This document shows, piece after piece, positions 1 through 8,999 of a stretch of 64,000 nt of DNA. The notes under the pieces were generated by a model. The model worked only from the letters and a program-made list of their open reading frames with translations, searched no databases and was not told where the DNA came from. Every line of letters begins with the position of its first letter. Position 1 is the first letter of the stretch. The position numbers were made by a program, and so were the translations under genes. Source of the DNA: Granulicella sp. WH15 (GTDB lineage: Bacteria > Acidobacteriota > Terriglobia > Terriglobales > Acidobacteriaceae); the NCBI RefSeq assembly GCF_009914315.1, contig NZ_CP042596.1, positions 2,914,001 to 2,978,000 of the forward strand, in the 5' to 3' direction.

Positions 1-780
1 CGTCTGCTCCCCAGCGCCCCGCCGCGCCCCGCCCACGCCGAGATCGCCGCCAGCTTCCAGCCCGCTCGCTCCATCGGCGGCGACCTCTACGACTTCCTCG
101 ACTACGGCCCCGCTACCAGCCTCGACGCCGACTCGCAGAGCCTGGCCAACCCCATTCTGCTTCCGGCTGATGCTCCGGCTCCCATGCGCACCACGCTAGC
201 CATCGGCGACGTCTCCGGCAAAGCCGCACCCGCCGCTCTTTACGCCGCGCTGGTCAGCGGCATCCTGCGCTCACTGACGCCCCAGCGCCTGCTGCCCTCC
301 GCCCTGCTCAAGGCACTGAACGACGCATTGCAGGAGCGCAAGCTCGACTCCCAGTACGTCACCATGCTCATCGCGCTGTGGAACGACGCCGACCGCACCC
401 TCCGCGTAGCCAACGCCGGATCGGTGCAACCGCTCCACGTCACCCGCGGCAACTCCGCCACAGACGCGCTCGAGATCCGCACCATCTGCGCCGAGGGATT
501 TCCGCTGGGACTCTTCCCTGGAGCTACCTACGACGAGCTGACGATCCAGACCCAGCCCGGCGACCTGCTGGTCTTCTTCTCGGACGGCATCGTCGACGCC
601 ACCAACGGCCACGGCGAGATGTTCTCGAGCGAGCGCTTGGCCACGCTGCTGGCGCACCACCCCACCGCACACCAGAGTGCCCAGCAGGCCGTCGACGCCA
701 TATTGGAAGCAGTCCACACTTTCCGCGCAGGCACCGAGCACTTCGACGACGAGACCATCGTGGTCCTCAAGGTCACCTAG
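1..780 (+). CDS. SpoIIE/RsbU-type PP2C protein phosphatase, C-terminal part (cut by window edge)
   Basis: The reading frame is open from the first base, so the N terminus lies outside the window. The visible ~259 residues form a PP2C-like SpoIIE phosphatase domain. Near residues 22-34 is the 'ARSIGGDLYDF' metal-site motif, then 'IGDVSGKAAPAAL' after residue 65, and 'FFSDGIVDATN' and 'FDDETIVVLKV' near the end, all hallmarks of the family. Such phosphatases dephosphorylate anti-anti-sigma factors or act as outputs of sensory proteins; which sensor domain is fused upstream cannot be seen. The ATG at 184 lies inside the domain and is not the true start. Family assignment is firm; partner and pathway are unknown. 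Confidence 0.9.
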   Translation, partial: RLLPSAPPRPAHAEIAASFQPARSIGGDLYDFLDYGPATSLDADSQSLANPILLPADAPAPMRTTLAIGDVSGKAAPAALYAALVSGILRSLTPQRLLPSALLKALNDALQERKLDSQYVTMLIALWNDADRTLRVANAGSVQPLHVTRGNSATDALEIRTICAEGFPLGLFPGATYDELTIQTQPGDLLVFFSDGIVDATNGHGEMFSSERLATLLAHHPTAHQSAQQAVDAILEAVHTFRAGTEHFDDETIVVLKVT

Positions 781-783
781 CCA

Positions 784-838
784 CACGCGTAGCGTCCAAG
801 ACCGCACGAAGTGCCGCCCGCCCGGCGCAAGAGCTCAC
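784..838 (-). repeat. Dispersed intergenic repeat family 1, copy A
   Basis: Read on the minus strand this is a copy of the ~60 bp element also found at about 10813, 25286, 33482, 34500 and 42400. It has the core 'GGGCGGGCGGCACTTCGTGC' followed by 'GGTCTTGGACGCT'. It lies directly after the phosphatase stop codon. GCAC-TTC-GTGC can fold as a mini-hairpin. Confidence 0.85.
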
Positions 839-854
839 TTGCTACTGCATATTT

Positions 855-886
855 GTCGTCATTCAGGAGCGAAGAGGAGGAATGAC
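855..886 (+). repeat. Dispersed repeat family 2, copy 1
   Basis: The stretch contains 'GTCATTCAGGAGCGAAG', which recurs at about 42279 and, with one change, at 44108. Here it ends in GAGGAGGAATGAC rather than the GCGGAGGAATCTG of the other copies. Its outer ends, GTCATTC and GAATGAC, are inverted repeats. Confidence 0.7.
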
Positions 887-968
887 GAACAAAAACAGGC
901 AACAGTAAATGCGCAGTGTCTCGAGGTATGTCTTGACGGCAAAATACCAAGGTTTCTTGAGTAGTGCC

Positions 969-1208
969 TCAGTTTGAAATTGCAGTCCAAACAATCGCGC
1001 AGTTGGGGTCTAGCAACCGCTTTGCGGTTTGATCTGCGATCTGCTGAGCTTTTTCAACTGTTGGCCAGATACCAGCCCCATTGAACCCTCTATCCCCAGC
1101 GCCCGTATCCCGCACCATAAGGCCAATTCCGTCGTTCCAATTTCCCACCTTGAAATCGAACGCACCCAATGATGTTTCGGCGTGACCAGTCATCAGCACT
1201 TTATGCAT
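969..1208 (-). CDS. Hypothetical protein, 79 aa
   Basis: This is a small ORF with a plausible soluble composition. The C-terminal half reads like an amphipathic helix followed by a short strand (from 'GIWPTVEKAQQIADQTAKRL' to the end). I recognise no family. An in-frame stop lies eight codons upstream of the ATG, so the start cannot move far; no good ribosome-binding site is visible. Base composition is visibly less GC-rich than the neighbouring genes, which may mean recent acquisition. Nothing in the context (phosphatase upstream, aroA beyond) suggests a role. Confidence 0.5.
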   Translation of the reverse strand: MHKVLMTGHAETSLGAFDFKVGNWNDGIGLMVRDTGAGDRGFNGAGIWPTVEKAQQIADQTAKRLLDPNCAIVWTAISN

Positions 1209-1345
1209 GGCATTAGTTTGCCAGAACCTCTATTCCCGCGTAACTCAAGTCGTTGATCTGATGATGCTGGTTGCCGTTATCTCGTTCTGCATTGCCCAAT
1301 TCAAAGCAGAGGAGCTGGGGATTTTTGCTTCCCCAACCCACCCCA

Positions 1346-2635
<1,290 letters not shown>

Positions 2636-2642
2636 TGCTTCT

Positions 2643-2648
2643 ATTCTA
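2643..2648 (-). promoter_or_regulatory. Candidate -10 box of aroA, 7 nt before the start codon
   Basis: On the minus strand TAGAAT stands 7 nt before the aroA ATG. A TTGAGA hexamer lies 19 nt further upstream (2668-2673). This spacing would put the transcription start at or next to the start codon. Confidence 0.4.
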
Positions 2649-2708
2649 GGCGACGCGTTCAGGAAAATCTCAAGACCAAAGCATGACTACTTTTATCGGC
2701 ACGTATCT

Positions 2709-3218
2709 TCACATCTTGTAGCGACCGGTATCTTCATCATTTAAGTTCTCCAGCCACCGCCGCAGCTCATCTGCATTCACGTTCGTGCCGGTCTCATTGG
2801 CGCTCTGCCGCGACCGCTCCAGCACACGCCGACTCACATAGATCGGGCAGTCCCAACGCAGCGCCATCGCAATCGCATCGGAGGGACGCGCATCGAGCGT
2901 CACCAGCTCTTCTTCCTGCAGCATCCAGATCGTCGCAAAGAACGTGTCCTCCCGCAGGTCCGAGACCACCACCTTGGTCACCGTCGCGTTCAGCCCGCGC
3001 GCCAGGTTCCGCAGCAGATCATGCGTCATCGGCCGCGGCGTCGTCGTCTTCTCCAACTCCAGCGCAATCGCATTGGCCTCGAAGACCCCGACCCAGATCG
3101 GCAGCACCGTATCGCCCGCAATATCCTTCAGCACGACGATCGGCATATTCGTCACCGGGTCCAGCATCAACCCGCGAATCTGAACCTCGATCTCGGACTC
3201 TGGAATCACCGCGCTCAT
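2709..3218 (-). CDS. Bifunctional nuclease family protein (DUF151)
   Basis: The 169-aa protein carries the BFN/DUF151 domain over residues ~5-135. Recognisable pieces are 'MPIVVLKD' with 'LPIWVGVFEANAIALELE', 'RPMTHDLL', and 'LDARPSDAIAMALRWDCPIYV'. Characterised relatives act as nucleases on RNA and DNA, but the in vivo role in bacteria is unclear. The ATG overlaps the miaB stop codon by 4 nt, so it is translated from the miaB transcript. The C-terminal ~30 residues are polar and less conserved. Family call is firm; activity is inferred. Confidence 0.9.
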   Translation of the reverse strand: MSAVIPESEIEVQIRGLMLDPVTNMPIVVLKDIAGDTVLPIWVGVFEANAIALELEKTTTPRPMTHDLLRNLARGLNATVTKVVVSDLREDTFFATIWMLQEEELVTLDARPSDAIAMALRWDCPIYVSRRVLERSRQSANETGTNVNADELRRWLENLNDEDTGRYKM

Positions 3219-4528
3219 ATAGCCTCGGCCAGCAGGCTGTTGGGGAAGGTCTGGGTCACGCGCACGGTCTGGTAGCTGCCGAGCGCCGGAAAGATCAACT
3301 GCGACGTGGTGAAGTTGACGGTCTTGTTCTGGCTGCTGCGTCCCACCACCTGGTTCCGCTGGCGGTTATGGCCTTCGACCATCACCTCCATCACCTCGCC
3401 CAGATGCCGTTCGTAGTTCACCCGCTGAATCTCCCGCTGCCGATCCAGCAGCACCTGCAACCGTGCCACCTTCACCTCTTCGGGGATGCTGTCGGGCATG
3501 TGGATCGCCGGAGTATTCGGCCGCATCGAGTATTTGAACGCGAAGATCGCGTCATAACCAACTTCATCGAGCAGCGTAGCCGTATCCTCAAGATCCTTTT
3601 CAGTCTCACCCGGAAAGCCGACGATGATATCCGAAGTAATCGAGATACTCCGCTTCGCCGCCTTCATCCATGCGATCCGCTCGAGATACCACTCCCGCGT
3701 GTACTCTCGCGACATCGCGGCCAGCACCGCGCTCGACCCGCTCTGCACCGGCAGATGCACATGGTCGCACAGCGTAGGCGTCGCGTCGATGGCCTCCACG
3801 ATATCCCGCGTAAAGTCTCGCGGATGCGAAGTCGTAAACCGCACCCGGCGAATCCCCGGAATCGTTCCCACCGCGTGCAGCAGTTCGGCAAACGTCATCG
3901 CTCCCGAAGGATCGCGGTAGCTGTTCACGTTCTGCCCCAGCAACTGAATCTCGGTGTACCCGGCGTCGGCCATCCGCCGCGCCTCTTCCATCACCGATGC
4001 GGCCGTGCGGCTGCGCTCATTGCCACGCGTATACGGCACCACGCAGTAGGCGCAGAACTTATCGCATCCCTCAATGATCGTGATGTATCCACGATGCTGA
4101 TTCGTCCGCGCGACGAACGGCGTCTCAAAGGTCTCGGTGGTCTTCTTGTCGTCGAGCCCTGTGATACGGGTATCGCCACGTTCCAGCCGATCCAGCATCC
4201 CAGGCAGGTTGCGGTACGAGGCCGACCCCGCCACGATCGACACATACGGCGCGCGGTCGAAGATCTTCTCGCCCTCCTGCTGGGCCACGCAGCCGATCAC
4301 GGCAAACTTCTTGCCCTCGCCCTGCATCCGCTTGTACTCGTTCAGCCGGTGGAAGACCTTCTGCTCGGCCTTGTCGCGGATCGAACAGGTGTTGTACAGG
4401 ATCAACCCCGCCTCGGCCTCATCCTGCACCTGGGCATAGCCCTGCTGCTCCAGCGTGCCGACGACCTTCTCCGAGTCGTGGGCGTTCATCTGGCAGCCAA
4501 AAGTCTCGATATAAAACGTTTTGCTCAC
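3215..4528 (-). CDS. miaB: tRNA-2-methylthio-N6-dimethylallyladenosine synthase MiaB
   Basis: MiaB is a radical-SAM methylthiotransferase that converts i6A37 to ms2i6A37 in tRNAs reading UNN codons. The 437-aa protein has the usual order: N-terminal UPF0004 domain with 'ETFGCQMNAHDSE' (first cluster cysteine at residue ~11, others near 47 and 81), radical-SAM motif 'CDKFCAYC' near residue 156, and a C-terminal TRAM domain. Translation starts at a GTG. TATACT ends 6 nt before it and no ribosome-binding site is seen, so this may be a leaderless message. It forms an overlapping pair with the downstream DUF151 gene. Confidence 0.97.
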   Translation of the reverse strand: MSKTFYIETFGCQMNAHDSEKVVGTLEQQGYAQVQDEAEAGLILYNTCSIRDKAEQKVFHRLNEYKRMQGEGKKFAVIGCVAQQEGEKIFDRAPYVSIVAGSASYRNLPGMLDRLERGDTRITGLDDKKTTETFETPFVARTNQHRGYITIIEGCDKFCAYCVVPYTRGNERSRTAASVMEEARRMADAGYTEIQLLGQNVNSYRDPSGAMTFAELLHAVGTIPGIRRVRFTTSHPRDFTRDIVEAIDATPTLCDHVHLPVQSGSSAVLAAMSREYTREWYLERIAWMKAAKRSISITSDIIVGFPGETEKDLEDTATLLDEVGYDAIFAFKYSMRPNTPAIHMPDSIPEEVKVARLQVLLDRQREIQRVNYERHLGEVMEVMVEGHNRQRNQVVGRSSQNKTVNFTTSQLIFPALGSYQTVRVTQTFPNSLLAEAI

Positions 4529-4534
4529 AGATTT

Positions 4535-4540
4535 AGTATA
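4535..4540 (-). promoter_or_regulatory. Candidate -10 box of miaB, 6 nt before the GTG
   Basis: On the minus strand a TATACT hexamer is separated by only 6 nt from the miaB GTG. No clear -35 is found 17 nt upstream. See the finding on leaderless-type starts. Confidence 0.45.
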
Positions 4541-5031
4541 TCGCTCGCGATTCGCAGCGCTCGCCCATTCCTGCTCCCCCCGCTCGAGAAACGCCGCAAA
4601 AGAACCGCACGCCTCCAGTCAGAAACGGCAACACAACCCCAGGAGACTGCGCCCGCCAGACCGTCGACTTTTACCACGCAGAATCGCTCTCTCAGACAAA
4701 AGTGACTCTTTCGGTCAGGCCATACACAGAGCAGTAGTTCAGACACCGACGACCGCCAGTAAATCCGGAATAAACAGGAGTGTGCAAAATAATGCACTTA
4801 GTATTCCCCACACAAAAAACACTTAATCTTTTCTCTCCGAGAAAAGTGGTAGACTCTGCCCATCGAGCCGCGTGATTTTCTATTATCTTTACCCATTCAG
4901 AGCGACCACTACTCTCTAAAACAAAACCTCTGAAAACTCCGCTCCGCCCATTACTGCCACACTGCTGCCTTTACTTTGTAGTCCGCCTGGTCTACCTATA
5001 CCGACGAACAGTTGAACCCTGGTTGCAATGC
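4541..5031. other. Gene-free stretch upstream of the GH16 lipoprotein gene
   Basis: No supported gene was found in this ~490 bp interval between divergent miaB and the GH16 gene. The only long open frames are compositionally unlike proteins. It is markedly more AT-rich than the surroundings, especially from 4790 to 4980, and holds a perfect inverted repeat at 4828-4846 and a TATTAT -10-like hexamer at 4881. It is most likely the promoter and long leader of the downstream gene. Confidence 0.5.
4828..4846. repeat. Perfect inverted repeat, possible operator
   Basis: CTTTTCTC-TCC-GAGAAAAG has 8-bp arms and a 3-nt centre, in the AT-rich region ~200 bp upstream of the GH16 lipoprotein gene. It is followed ~35 bp later by TATTAT. 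It could be an operator or a small hairpin; there is no direct evidence for either. Confidence 0.4.
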
Positions 5032-5036
5032 GGAGG
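5032..5036 (+). promoter_or_regulatory. Ribosome-binding site fixing the GH16 lipoprotein start at 5044
   Basis: GGAGG lies 7 nt before the ATG at 5044. A longer frame starting at TTG 5023 would put this site inside the coding region, so the ATG is preferred. Confidence 0.75.
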
Positions 5037-5043
5037 CTCCATC

Positions 5044-7401
5044 ATGCAGGCTACTCATCAGGCAAGACGCTATATGTATCTCCTCGTCCTGACTGTTTTT
5101 GCGCTCTTACTCACCTCCTGCAACTCCGCGATGACTTCGGTCAAGAACGCGTTGAACCTATCGCAGGATCCAACACCCTCTGCCAACGCGCAAAGCTCAT
5201 CCAGCACTGGAACCAACCTGGGCGTCTTCTCTCTTCTCAATGAAGGCACAGCTACGGGTAACTCACTTACGGTGCTCTACGGTAAGTCGACTGAAGGAGA
5301 CCAGCTTACGACTTACTGGTACGCACAGCCGGACGTTATGGAGGTTGTCTCACTCGGCAACTCGCAGTACGAGATCATGGAAACACTCGGCAACCGCTGC
5401 ATGACCGCGAACGGCGCAGACGTAACCATCAACACCTGCAGTGCAAGCTCGAATCAGCTCTTCACCCTGAATCTGCAATCCGATGGCTCCTATGTCATCA
5501 AGTCCGGCAACAACACCTGCATCAATGCGGCCAACTCCTTTACCATCGTCAACGCTGTAGCCTGCAATACATCGTCGCCGCAGCAGCGTTGGAAGTTTAG
5601 CGGAGCTACCAAGCTCGACCTGGGCTCCGGGAGTTCGACCAGTACCGGAACAGGGGGGACGACACCCACACCTCCATCCGGGGGAACAGGATCCACATCT
5701 GACCTTGGAGTATTTTCTCTTCTCAACGAAGGCACCACTACGGGTAACTCACTTACCGTGCTCTACGGTAAGTCGACCGAGGGAGATCAACTTACGACTT
5801 ACTGGTACGCACAACCGGATGTCATGGAAGTAGTCTCGCTTGGCAGCTCCCAGTACGAGATTATGGAGACGCTCGGCAACCGTTGCATCACCGCAAACGG
5901 CTCCGCCGTGACCATTAATACCTGCACCAAAAGCGCGAACCAGATCTTCACTCTGAACCTTCAGTCGGATGGTTCTTATGTCATCAAATCCGGCAGCAAT
6001 ACCTGCATCAATGCACCCAACTCCTTCGCCATCGTCAACGCTGTAGCCTGCAATACATCCTCGCCACAGCAGCGCTGGATGTTCAGCGGAGCAACCAAGC
6101 TCAACCTGGGAACCAGCGGCTCAACCGGAACAACCACGCCGCCGCCCTCAAACCCAACCACGGGCACGGGTACCGGAACCGGAACCTCTGGATCTGGCGG
6201 AACGACCTCTACATCTGGTCTGGGAGTATTTTCCCTGCTGAACGAAGCTACAACGCAGGGTAACTCCCTTACTATTCTTTACGGTAAGTCGACCGAGGGA
6301 GATCAACTTACAACTTACTGGTATGCGCAACCCGATGTGATGGAGGTGCTCTCGCTCGGGAACTCGCAGTACGAGATCATCGAGATACTCGGCAATCGTT
6401 GCGTCACAGCAAGCGGGTCTACTGTAACCATCACTACTTGCAAGGCCAATACGAATCAGATCTTCTCACTCAAGCCACAATCGGATGGCTCTTACGTTCT
6501 TCAATCGGCAACAGGAACCTGCATTAACGCCGCAGGCTCTTTTACCATTGTCGACGCACAGACATGTAACTCCTCCGCAAACCAGCGCTGGAAGTTCAGC
6601 GGAGTAACTCCCCTCAACTTAGGCGGCGGCACTTCAACCGGCTCGACAGGTACGATCACTAACTCATCCACTGTCCCTGCTGGCTATCACCTTACCTTCG
6701 ACGATGAGTTCCAGTCGCTCAGTATTTCGGATACGAACGGCGCAGGCACTAAGTGGTACACCCACACCATCCAGTGCTGCATGTCCGATACCTCCAATCC
6801 ATCTACCCCCACTTACATGGCGGGAATTAATGATGGCGCAGGTAAGAACCCTTATTCACTTATTCCCGGACAAGGCCTTGATATTCGTCTACAAAAGACA
6901 AATGGGGCCTGGTACTCCGGCGTGCTTGCTACCGTGGATGGCAAGGGAGCAGGCTTCTCGCAGAAGTACGGCTACTTCGAGATGCGCGCCAAGTTTCCTG
7001 CAGGGCTTGGCACCTGGCCTGCCTTCTGGTTTATGAATCCATCCCATCTAAGTCAGGGCGTGCCTGCCGGGGAACTGGACTTCGTGGAAGCCTATATGTT
7101 CGCTCCAACCCTGATCAACACCACGCTGCACGACTGGGGGACCGGCACGCAGCTCGCCTATCACCAGTCCCAGGTAGCCAACATGGCAACCGCCTTCCAC
7201 ACTTATGGGATGCTCTGGACCGCGAGTAACATCACCTTCTACTTCGACGGGGCCGTGATCTGGCAGACAGCCACGCCGTCGATCATGAATCAGCCCTACT
7301 ACCCCATCATCGACCTGGGACTGGGAGGCGGCTGGCCCACTGACCAGACTCCACAGCAGTCGGACATGATCGTGCAGTACATGCGCGTCTACTCAAACTA
7401 G
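5044..7401 (+). CDS. Secreted lipoprotein with three ricin-like repeats and a GH16 glycoside hydrolase domain
   Basis: The 785-aa protein starts with a lipoprotein signal ('MYLLVLTVFALLLTSC', lipobox cysteine near residue 26), so it is probably membrane-anchored and extracytoplasmic. Three ~135-aa repeats follow (about 59-194, 221-356, 393-527), each ending in a Q.RW.FSG motif like ricin-B beta-trefoil lectins and carrying paired cysteines. They are joined by Ser/Gly/Thr/Pro-rich linkers. Residues ~547-785 resemble the GH16 family: 'GYHLTFDDEF' at the start, 'GTWPAFWF', and the catalytic ExDxxE pattern as E677-D679-E682. GH16 enzymes cleave beta-1,3/1,4 glucans or galactans; the substrate here is unknown. 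It stands alone, codon use is less GC-rich than its neighbours, and a repeat element begins at its stop codon. Confidence 0.88.
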   Translation: MQATHQARRYMYLLVLTVFALLLTSCNSAMTSVKNALNLSQDPTPSANAQSSSSTGTNLGVFSLLNEGTATGNSLTVLYGKSTEGDQLTTYWYAQPDVMEVVSLGNSQYEIMETLGNRCMTANGADVTINTCSASSNQLFTLNLQSDGSYVIKSGNNTCINAANSFTIVNAVACNTSSPQQRWKFSGATKLDLGSGSSTSTGTGGTTPTPPSGGTGSTSDLGVFSLLNEGTTTGNSLTVLYGKSTEGDQLTTYWYAQPDVMEVVSLGSSQYEIMETLGNRCITANGSAVTINTCTKSANQIFTLNLQSDGSYVIKSGSNTCINAPNSFAIVNAVACNTSSPQQRWMFSGATKLNLGTSGSTGTTTPPPSNPTTGTGTGTGTSGSGGTTSTSGLGVFSLLNEATTQGNSLTILYGKSTEGDQLTTYWYAQPDVMEVLSLGNSQYEIIEILGNRCVTASGSTVTITTCKANTNQIFSLKPQSDGSYVLQSATGTCINAAGSFTIVDAQTCNSSANQRWKFSGVTPLNLGGGTSTGSTGTITNSSTVPAGYHLTFDDEFQSLSISDTNGAGTKWYTHTIQCCMSDTSNPSTPTYMAGINDGAGKNPYSLIPGQGLDIRLQKTNGAWYSGVLATVDGKGAGFSQKYGYFEMRAKFPAGLGTWPAFWFMNPSHLSQGVPAGELDFVEAYMFAPTLINTTLHDWGTGTQLAYHQSQVANMATAFHTYGMLWTASNITFYFDGAVIWQTATPSIMNQPYYPIIDLGLGGGWPTDQTPQQSDMIVQYMRVYSN
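5218..6624 (+). repeat. Three in-gene tandem repeats (~400 bp each) encoding lectin-like domains
   Basis: Units begin at about 5218, 5704 and 6220, each starting with codons for 'LGVFSLLNE'. Long stretches are near-identical in DNA, for example around 'CTCTACGGTAAGTCGAC' in units 1 and 2. Differences concentrate in the linkers. This points to recent duplication or ongoing gene conversion. Confidence 0.85.
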
Positions 7402-7470
7402 GCACTTCGTGCTGTTCTTGTTGCGGCATGAGTTCGTAAAGAGCATGGGTTCTCCCGCTGGTCAGAAGCT
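7399..7470 (+). repeat. Dispersed repeat family 3, copy 1 (begins at a stop codon)
   Basis: The ~70 bp after the TAG aligns with the sequence after the sdhB stop codon (50964-51034). Shared blocks are ACTTCGT, GTTCT, GCGG, ATGGG and CTCCCGCTGGTC. GCAC-TTC-GTGC forms a mini-hairpin at 7402-7412, which the other copy keeps with compensatory changes. Confidence 0.75.
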
Positions 7471-7481
7471 GGCGGGAGAAC
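7449..7481. repeat. Inverted repeat downstream of the GH16 gene
   Basis: GTTCTCCCGC and GCGGGAGAAC form a 10-bp perfect stem around a 13-nt loop. An A-rich run follows on the plus strand instead of a T-run, so it is not a standard intrinsic terminator for the upstream gene. It may still stabilise the mRNA end. Confidence 0.6.
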
Positions 7482-7564
7482 GCAAGAAAAAACACCTGCC
7501 AACCGAAGCGGCACGAAGGAACTCTTGCTCTAACTTCATTTCAATATTGCGGAGGGAATAATTT

Positions 7565-7641
7565 TGGTAGCGTTACCGGGGCTCGAACCCGGACTCTTCG
7601 CCTTGAGAGGGCGACGTGTTAACCAGTTACACCATAACGCC
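7565..7641 (-). tRNA. tRNA-Glu (anticodon CTC), CCA encoded
   Basis: On the minus strand the full cloverleaf can be folded. The acceptor stem is GGCGTTA/TAACGCT with a G-T first pair. The anticodon stem TCGCC/GGCGA holds loop CTCTCAA, giving anticodon CTC that reads GAG. The T-arm is CCGGG-TTCGAGC-CCCGG, the discriminator base is A, and CCA is encoded at the 3' end (7565-7567). The length is 74 nt plus CCA. Confidence 0.96.
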
Positions 7642-7762
7642 ATTTGTGCTGCAGACCAGCTTCGCAGCCAGTTAGGAAGACCTTGCATCCCCCGTTCGCA
7701 ACTTTCTAAGTATAGCAAAGATAGATGCGTTTGTTAAACCCCAAAGACTAAATAACTCGAAA

Positions 7763-8038
7763 CTAGAGACCGAGTTTCTTAACCTCATCGTTGTAGTACT
7801 TGCGGTAGAGAATATCCCACTCCTGCGAGCCCTCGACGATGATCTTGCGCTGCGAAGCGATCTTCTGCCGTGCCGCCGCGTCGATCTTCAGTTCCTCGGT
7901 GAGCAGCTTCTGCAGCGCCTTGCGGGCCTCCTGCCGGATCGTGTTGCGGTCCTCGAGGAAATCGACCTCGGCTATCTCAGCCAGCGTGTCCGCAACTGTG
8001 TGTGCGAGTTTGTTGACCTTATCGTCGGAGATTCTCAT
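7763..8038 (-). CDS. DUF507 family protein (second of a tandem pair)
   Basis: This 91-aa, charged, helical protein opens with 'MRISDDKVNKLAHTV' and ends with 'WDILYRKYYNDEVKKLGL', features I associate with DUF507. The function is unknown. Its ATG overlaps the stop codon of the adjacent upstream DUF507 gene by 4 nt, so the two are co-translated. Both are rich in Lys/Glu and lack membrane segments or signals, suggesting a cytoplasmic complex, perhaps a heterodimer (inference). Confidence 0.85.
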   Translation of the reverse strand: MRISDDKVNKLAHTVADTLAEIAEVDFLEDRNTIRQEARKALQKLLTEELKIDAAARQKIASQRKIIVEGSQEWDILYRKYYNDEVKKLGL

Positions 8039-8313
8039 AGCACCGCCTTATATTTGCGGGCGAGCTCCATCTTTACCTTCTTGAACATCTCCGGGTAGCT
8101 CGCGCCGGTCTTGCGCATGTCGTCCTGGAAGGCTTCGAGGATGACCCGAACCTCATCGTTGATGCGATCCTCGAGCGAGAGCTCGTCGATCATTCCAGCG
8201 GTGACCTTTTCTTCGACGATGGCGGGTTTATCGGTGTGAATCATCTTCGCGGCGACCAGGTGTTTCAGGGTCTGCCGCGTCAGATATCCAACGTAATCTT
8301 TAGAAAAAATCAT
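8035..8313 (-). CDS. DUF507 family protein (first of a tandem pair)
   Basis: The chosen start gives 92 aa beginning 'MIFSKDYVGYLTRQTLKHL'. A longer frame to 8379 adds 22 residues unlike the family. The middle holds 'SLEDRINDEVRVILEAF' and the end 'KKVKMELARKYKAVL'. It parallels its neighbour in length and helical character and overlaps it by 4 nt. A TATACT hexamer lies 14 nt before the ATG (8328-8333), consistent with a very short leader, which also supports the short start. The molecular role is not known. Confidence 0.83.
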   Translation of the reverse strand: MIFSKDYVGYLTRQTLKHLVAAKMIHTDKPAIVEEKVTAGMIDELSLEDRINDEVRVILEAFQDDMRKTGASYPEMFKKVKMELARKYKAVL

Positions 8314-8451
8314 GGTCGTTGAGGTGAAGTATAGCATTATGCGGGAGTTCCCCGCACTGGCCCGCACCCCGCGCCCCACCTAATTGGGACGCCTTTTCCA
8401 CCGCAAAATGGGTCGCATCCGCCAGGGGCGAACGGTGAGACAATAGAAAGG

Positions 8452-8916
8452 ATGCAAGCAGATAACCTACTTTCGCTTAAAGATGACATGGTGGCGTTTA
8501 TCGCCGGACTGGGAATGAGGCGGATGCCCGCCTACGTAACCGAAGAGGTTCCCACGGTGCTCTTCGAAGAGGAGAACGCCGACGGCTGGAAGGACTTTGT
8601 CGAGCACGCCAAGGCCGCCGGAGCCCCCTTCGTAACCATGAGCGAGGTCATCCTCGAAAAGTCCGACGTCGAGATCCTCATCGAGCAGTTGCAGGAGCAG
8701 GACTTCCCCGCGCGCGAGGAGGTCGACTTGGACGACGCCGAATCACTGATCCGGCACGTCGGCAAGGCCGGCTACGTGCAGCTCGGCTTCGCCCATCAGG
8801 GCGTCATGTTCCTCTTCGAGACCTCGACGGAGTGGTACGACCGCTTCCAGGACCTGATGGAGGCCGCCACCGACCTGAGCGGCCTGGTGATGGACGACAA
8901 GGACAACCGGGACTAG
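8452..8916 (+). CDS. Hypothetical acidic protein, 154 aa
   Basis: I do not recognise this family. The protein is acidic and apparently soluble, with no signal peptide or transmembrane segment. The N-terminal half contains 'RMPAYVTEEVPTVLFEEENADGW' elements, and the C-terminal half a strand-rich stretch ('GYVQLGFAHQGVMFLFETSTEWYDRF'). An AAAGG stands just before the ATG. It lies between the DUF507 pair (divergent) and recJ (83 bp downstream, same strand), so it may share a transcript with recJ. Coding character is convincing; function is unknown. Confidence 0.75.
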   Translation: MQADNLLSLKDDMVAFIAGLGMRRMPAYVTEEVPTVLFEEENADGWKDFVEHAKAAGAPFVTMSEVILEKSDVEILIEQLQEQDFPAREEVDLDDAESLIRHVGKAGYVQLGFAHQGVMFLFETSTEWYDRFQDLMEAATDLSGLVMDDKDNRD

Positions 8917-8999
8917 TCGCCGGTCGCCTTGCCACCTCCCAAGCAGCCCCATAGATACGTCTGCGCCTATTTAAACCCACAAAACGAGACAAGCGAACC

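Noticed and set aside
4525..4797. Minus-strand frame of 90 aa upstream of miaB
   Set aside because: The product is Trp/Cys/Arg-rich with no domain, begins in an AT-rich promoter-like region and would overlap the miaB promoter.
4541..5031. Riboswitch such as GEMM upstream of the GH16 lipoprotein gene
   Set aside because: The conserved core motifs were not found. Only a simple 8-bp inverted repeat is present.
7449..7481. Inverted repeat after the GH16 gene considered as an intrinsic terminator
   Set aside because: No T-run follows on the plus strand; an A-run does. It is kept as a repeat only.
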